Part shown: in pieces, positions 31,601-33,058 of the stretch
Numbering within the stretch: the first letter of the stretch is position 1
Layout of the letters: each line of letters begins with the position of its first letter
Source of the DNA: Burkholderiales bacterium RIFCSPLOWO2_12_FULL_61_40
Lineage (GTDB): Bacteria > Pseudomonadota > Gammaproteobacteria > Burkholderiales > Burkholderiaceae_C
Length of the DNA: 33,058 nucleotides
Assembly (NCBI GenBank): GCA_001770935.1
Contig: MESI01000121.1
Span: forward strand, 1 to 33,058
Reading direction: 5' to 3'
Made by a program: the position numbers and the translations under genes
The notes under the pieces: generated by a model
Told to the model about the DNA's origin: nothing
What the model saw: only the letters and a program-made list of their open reading frames with translations
The model's database searches: none

Positions 31601-33058
31601 GAAAGTCTTCCTGTTCGGCAAAACGGCCTTCCAGCTCTTCCAGTTGCGCCAACAGCCGGGTCAGGGCTTCGTCGCATTTTTCGGGGCTGTCGGCAAAGTC
31701 CAGTGCGTTCTCGACCGCCTGGCCGAACAATTTGAACTGCGCATGGAATTCGGCCGTGGCCTCTTGCGATCCCAGTGCCTTGCGGCGCTTGCGTGCATCG
31801 GCGCGCAAGCGGTTGATGTCGGTGTACAGCGTGGAGATGCGCTCCAGAATGGTGGTGCGCTGCACCGCATCTCCGCCGGGCAGGCCGCCGAGTTGTTCGG
31901 TCAGCAAATCCAGCCCCGCCGCCGTGCCATCGAGCCCTTCCAGGATGACTTGCAGGCCCTGGCTGGTCGCAGCCTTGGGCAAGTCCTGGGCCAGTGTGGC
32001 CAGGTTTTTCTGGTGGCTGCCAAAGGCCTGGTCGTCCGCCAGGAACACCATGGCCCGCTCGCCCACACGCTGCTGCTCGGATGCCAGCTCGGCGTGCAGG
32101 GCATCGATGCGGGCCAGGTCGGTATAACGCAGTTCCTTGAGGGTTTCCAGGTGGCCGATGCGCTCGCGCAAGCGGCCCAGGGCGTGGATGAAGTCCTCGG
32201 GTTTGCGCCACAGGGTGCTGGCGATGTCGACCACCAGCGTTTTTTGCAGGTTCTGTGCCGCGTCCAGCGCACGCGCTGTCTCGCGGCGGATGTGCTCCAC
32301 CTTCTCGAATTCGGCCAGCGTGCTGCGCGCCGCTTCGCTGATGGCGTGCAGGTCTTGCAGCGCCGCACCGGCCTGCGGGTCGGAGAACCAAAAATAGGCA
32401 TCCACCACGCGGGCGCATTGGCGGATCAGGTCTTCGTAGGCCGAGCGGGTGGGCGCCTGCTCCTGCACCGCGCGGGCAATCCCCATCAGGTCGGCAATGC
32501 CGCGCACCAGTTCGGCATTGCCAATACGCGCAAAGAAACCGGTGCCTGCCGGGGTGGCGCTGGCATGCTCGTCGTTGGAAAACGGCGTTTGCCACAATTG
32601 CATCGGGTGCACCCGGGTGGGCTCGCCAGGCCCGGCCTGAAACACCAGCGCCTTGCCATCAGGGTAGAGCGCGTAGCCATTGGCCACAATCGGCGCGGCC
32701 AGGGTTTTGTCGATCAGGTTGTAGGTGAACAGGGCGTAGTGGCCGCTGCCCGGTTGGTAGAACACATACAGCACGTCCTCCCCGTTGGGCGAGCGCAGCA
32801 TGCGCTTGAAGCGCAGGTTGCTGGCCACTTCGCCCGGCAGTTCAAAGTGCTTGAACTCGCCGGATTGCAGGTAGTAGCCGCCTGGGAACACAATCCCGTG
32901 GTCTTCGGGCAACTGCACGCAGGACAGGCCCATGGCATCAATGCGCGCGACCTGCTGGGTGCGCTGGTTGAAAACCAGGTAGCGCGTGGTCTGCTCGCGG
33001 TAGGGGCGCACGCGCAGCAAAATCAGCAGGCCCAGCTTGGCGTAGGACACCTCGGCGT
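28659..33058 (-). CDS. Large coiled-coil AAA+ ATPase ('DNA repair ATPase' type), 5' end outside window
   Basis: At least 1465 residues are visible, and the frame is still open at the right edge (upstream of a GTG at 33050 it reads AEV), so the true start lies outside. The visible part begins with a beta-rich segment (LLILLRVRPYREQTTRYLVF, then GYYLQSGEFKHFEL). A long coiled-coil/helical region follows, roughly 32500-31380. Next comes a mixed middle and a MoxR/dynein-like AAA+ module, with Walker A PPGYGKTT (around 29905-29925), Walker B VMLYLDDIQ (around 29710-29735) and sensor 1 in FAIAMAGNPYTESGEVFKIP (around 29550-29600). The C-terminus is Pro/Ala-rich and ends QKTPG. Similar giant proteins are annotated 'DNA repair ATPase', a name without good functional support; links to membrane-stress operons are possible. 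Confidence 0.8.
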   Translation of the reverse strand, partial: AEVSYAKLGLLILLRVRPYREQTTRYLVFNQRTQQVARIDAMGLSCVQLPEDHGIVFPGGYYLQSGEFKHFELPGEVASNLRFKRMLRSPNGEDVLYVFYQPGSGHYALFTYNLIDKTLAAPIVANGYALYPDGKALVFQAGPGEPTRVHPMQLWQTPFSNDEHASATPAGTGFFARIGNAELVRGIADLMGIARAVQEQAPTRSAYEDLIRQCARVVDAYFWFSDPQAGAALQDLHAISEAARSTLAEFEKVEHIRRETARALDAAQNLQKTLVVDIASTLWRKPEDFIHALGRLRERIGHLETLKELRYTDLARIDALHAELASEQQRVGERAMVFLADDQAFGSHQKNLATLAQDLPKAATSQGLQVILEGLDGTAAGLDLLTEQLGGLPGGDAVQRTTILERISTLYTDINRLRADARKRRKALGSQEATAEFHAQFKLFGQAVENALDFADSPEKCDEALTRLLAQLEELEGRFAEQEDFLADMATKREAVYEALTARKQTLTQARQRRVQGLVDAASRILDGAQRRMAQLASLEEVHSYFAADMLIAKLRKLVADLRTLGAQVAADDVDTRLKTCRDQALRAVRDQRELVSEGGNHLRLGQHVFTISRQPLELTLVPQGDGLAYHLTGTDYLAPVVDARLEAFKPYWQQALPSETAAISRAEYLAGCLLQAATDPAAALPLAQALQHIAQGPEGHTALLQHVRQFAAERYQDGYEKGVHDEDAVRLFSTLAVMQDQAGLLAFGPTERALALLYWQDGRFGAARESLHRRAGSAVQVQQLFGARDSLQLLETESAQALAAFAKAVGFALPHAAPEADRAARLAALCTQAAAYLVREVANESGAEVWVISGAGEDLAHALQRALERSGQLADWQRRLEASAPTERWELARSWVQAYADAQDPAQRAWVDDAASLLAVPVQRRRVNVALDATVHGLRGEHPRVAQGGMALNLNDFWQRFGVHRDQVVPAFQALQRLHHTLVAAEKARLGLAQFQAKPLSTFVRNRLIDEVYLPLVGDNLAKQLGTTGADSRTDRMGLLLLISPPGYGKTTLMEYVADRLGLVFVRINCPALGHDVTALDPACAANSAARQELEKLNLGLAMGSNVMLYLDDIQHTSAEFLQKFIGLADGTRRIEGMWQGQARSYDMRGKRFAIAMAGNPYTESGEVFKIPDMLANRADIYNLGDVLAGREALFALSYVENSLTANPALAPLSSRDPRDVQLLVRLAQGEEVASSDFSHAYSSAELDELKALLQRLFRARDLLLRVNQSYIASAAQRDSYRTEPPFKLQGSYRNMGKLAGKITAQMHDDELDALLRDHYRGEAQTLTTGAQENLLKLAQLMGSATAEESARWQAICGDFVRQRKAGGEDANDASRIANALFDVSRAVDALKPDAQTGNESKHMAEALLQLAVTYRKVIMPLVSATEKRLDMDHGLSKRLEQLLAQPPAAAPGARPASGQKTPG

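Noticed and set aside
30232..32595. Long minus-strand frame overlapping the large ATPase in another frame (about 790 codons)
   Set aside because: Composition is Arg/Pro/Gly/Ala-rich, as expected for a shifted frame; the coiled-coil and AAA+ motifs lie in the other frame.
33050..33050. GTG at 33050 as the true start of the large ATPase
   Set aside because: The frame stays open to the window edge and there is no ribosome site; the gene is treated as partial.

Overview
The window looks like a chromosomal stretch of a betaproteobacterium, most likely Burkholderiales/Comamonadaceae (Rhodoferax- or Polaromonas-like). This rests on the high-GC coding style, the gene families, and a dispersed short repeat (GCTAT-n8-TAGCTGC-TTGCGC-n10-GGGCTAGAGGC) that I associate from memory with that family. 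No rRNA, tRNA, CRISPR array or transposase was recognised.

Layout. 1-991: end of a polar amino-acid ABC permease and its ATPase. 1095-1787: a small SAM methyltransferase. 1913-10062 (minus strand): an EamA-type exporter and a compact lysine catabolic operon, kamA-kdd-(kamB-like)-kamD-kamE-kal-kce. This is the aminomutase ('fermentation') route from lysine to acetoacetate and crotonyl-CoA, better known from anaerobes. A divergent Lrp/AsnC regulator (10233-10676) faces it across a 170-bp region holding a perfect 17-bp palindrome. 10692-13454: a lower-GC accessory patch with a wrecked mqsRA toxin-antitoxin locus (mqsR cut to its last codons, mqsA frameshifted), a NUDIX hydrolase, a GNAT acetyltransferase and a class-C beta-lactamase-like serine hydrolase. 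13765-16829: dgcA and dgcN (D-glutamate catabolism) divergent from an amino-acid-binding protein gene, followed by a LuxR-type regulator and an 854-residue receptor with periplasmic SBP, PAS, GGDEF and EAL domains. 20503-22827: a large lipoprotein of unknown function. 23098-26070: bifunctional putA. 26293-28284: an AlbA/ATPase/TPR protein with an accessory character. 28351-28650: gene debris, including a 131-bp piece of a second putA. 28659 to the end: a large coiled-coil AAA+ ATPase cut by the window edge.

Functional theme: uptake and breakdown of amino acids (lysine, proline, D-glutamate), with candidate local regulators (Lrp, LuxR) and a c-di-GMP receptor whose sensor resembles amino-acid-binding proteins.

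The most unusual signals are in the DNA itself. (1) The dispersed repeat occurs six times, and three copies lie in frame inside putA, in both orientations, at variable loops of the protein. (2) A second family of hairpin repeats sits in the kam operon and has been translated into the C-termini of two of its proteins. (3) A conserved 23-bp motif lies 70-120 bp upstream of two, perhaps three, genes in the same orientation. (4) A diverged putA fragment lies beyond a probably acquired gene, marking a rearrangement.
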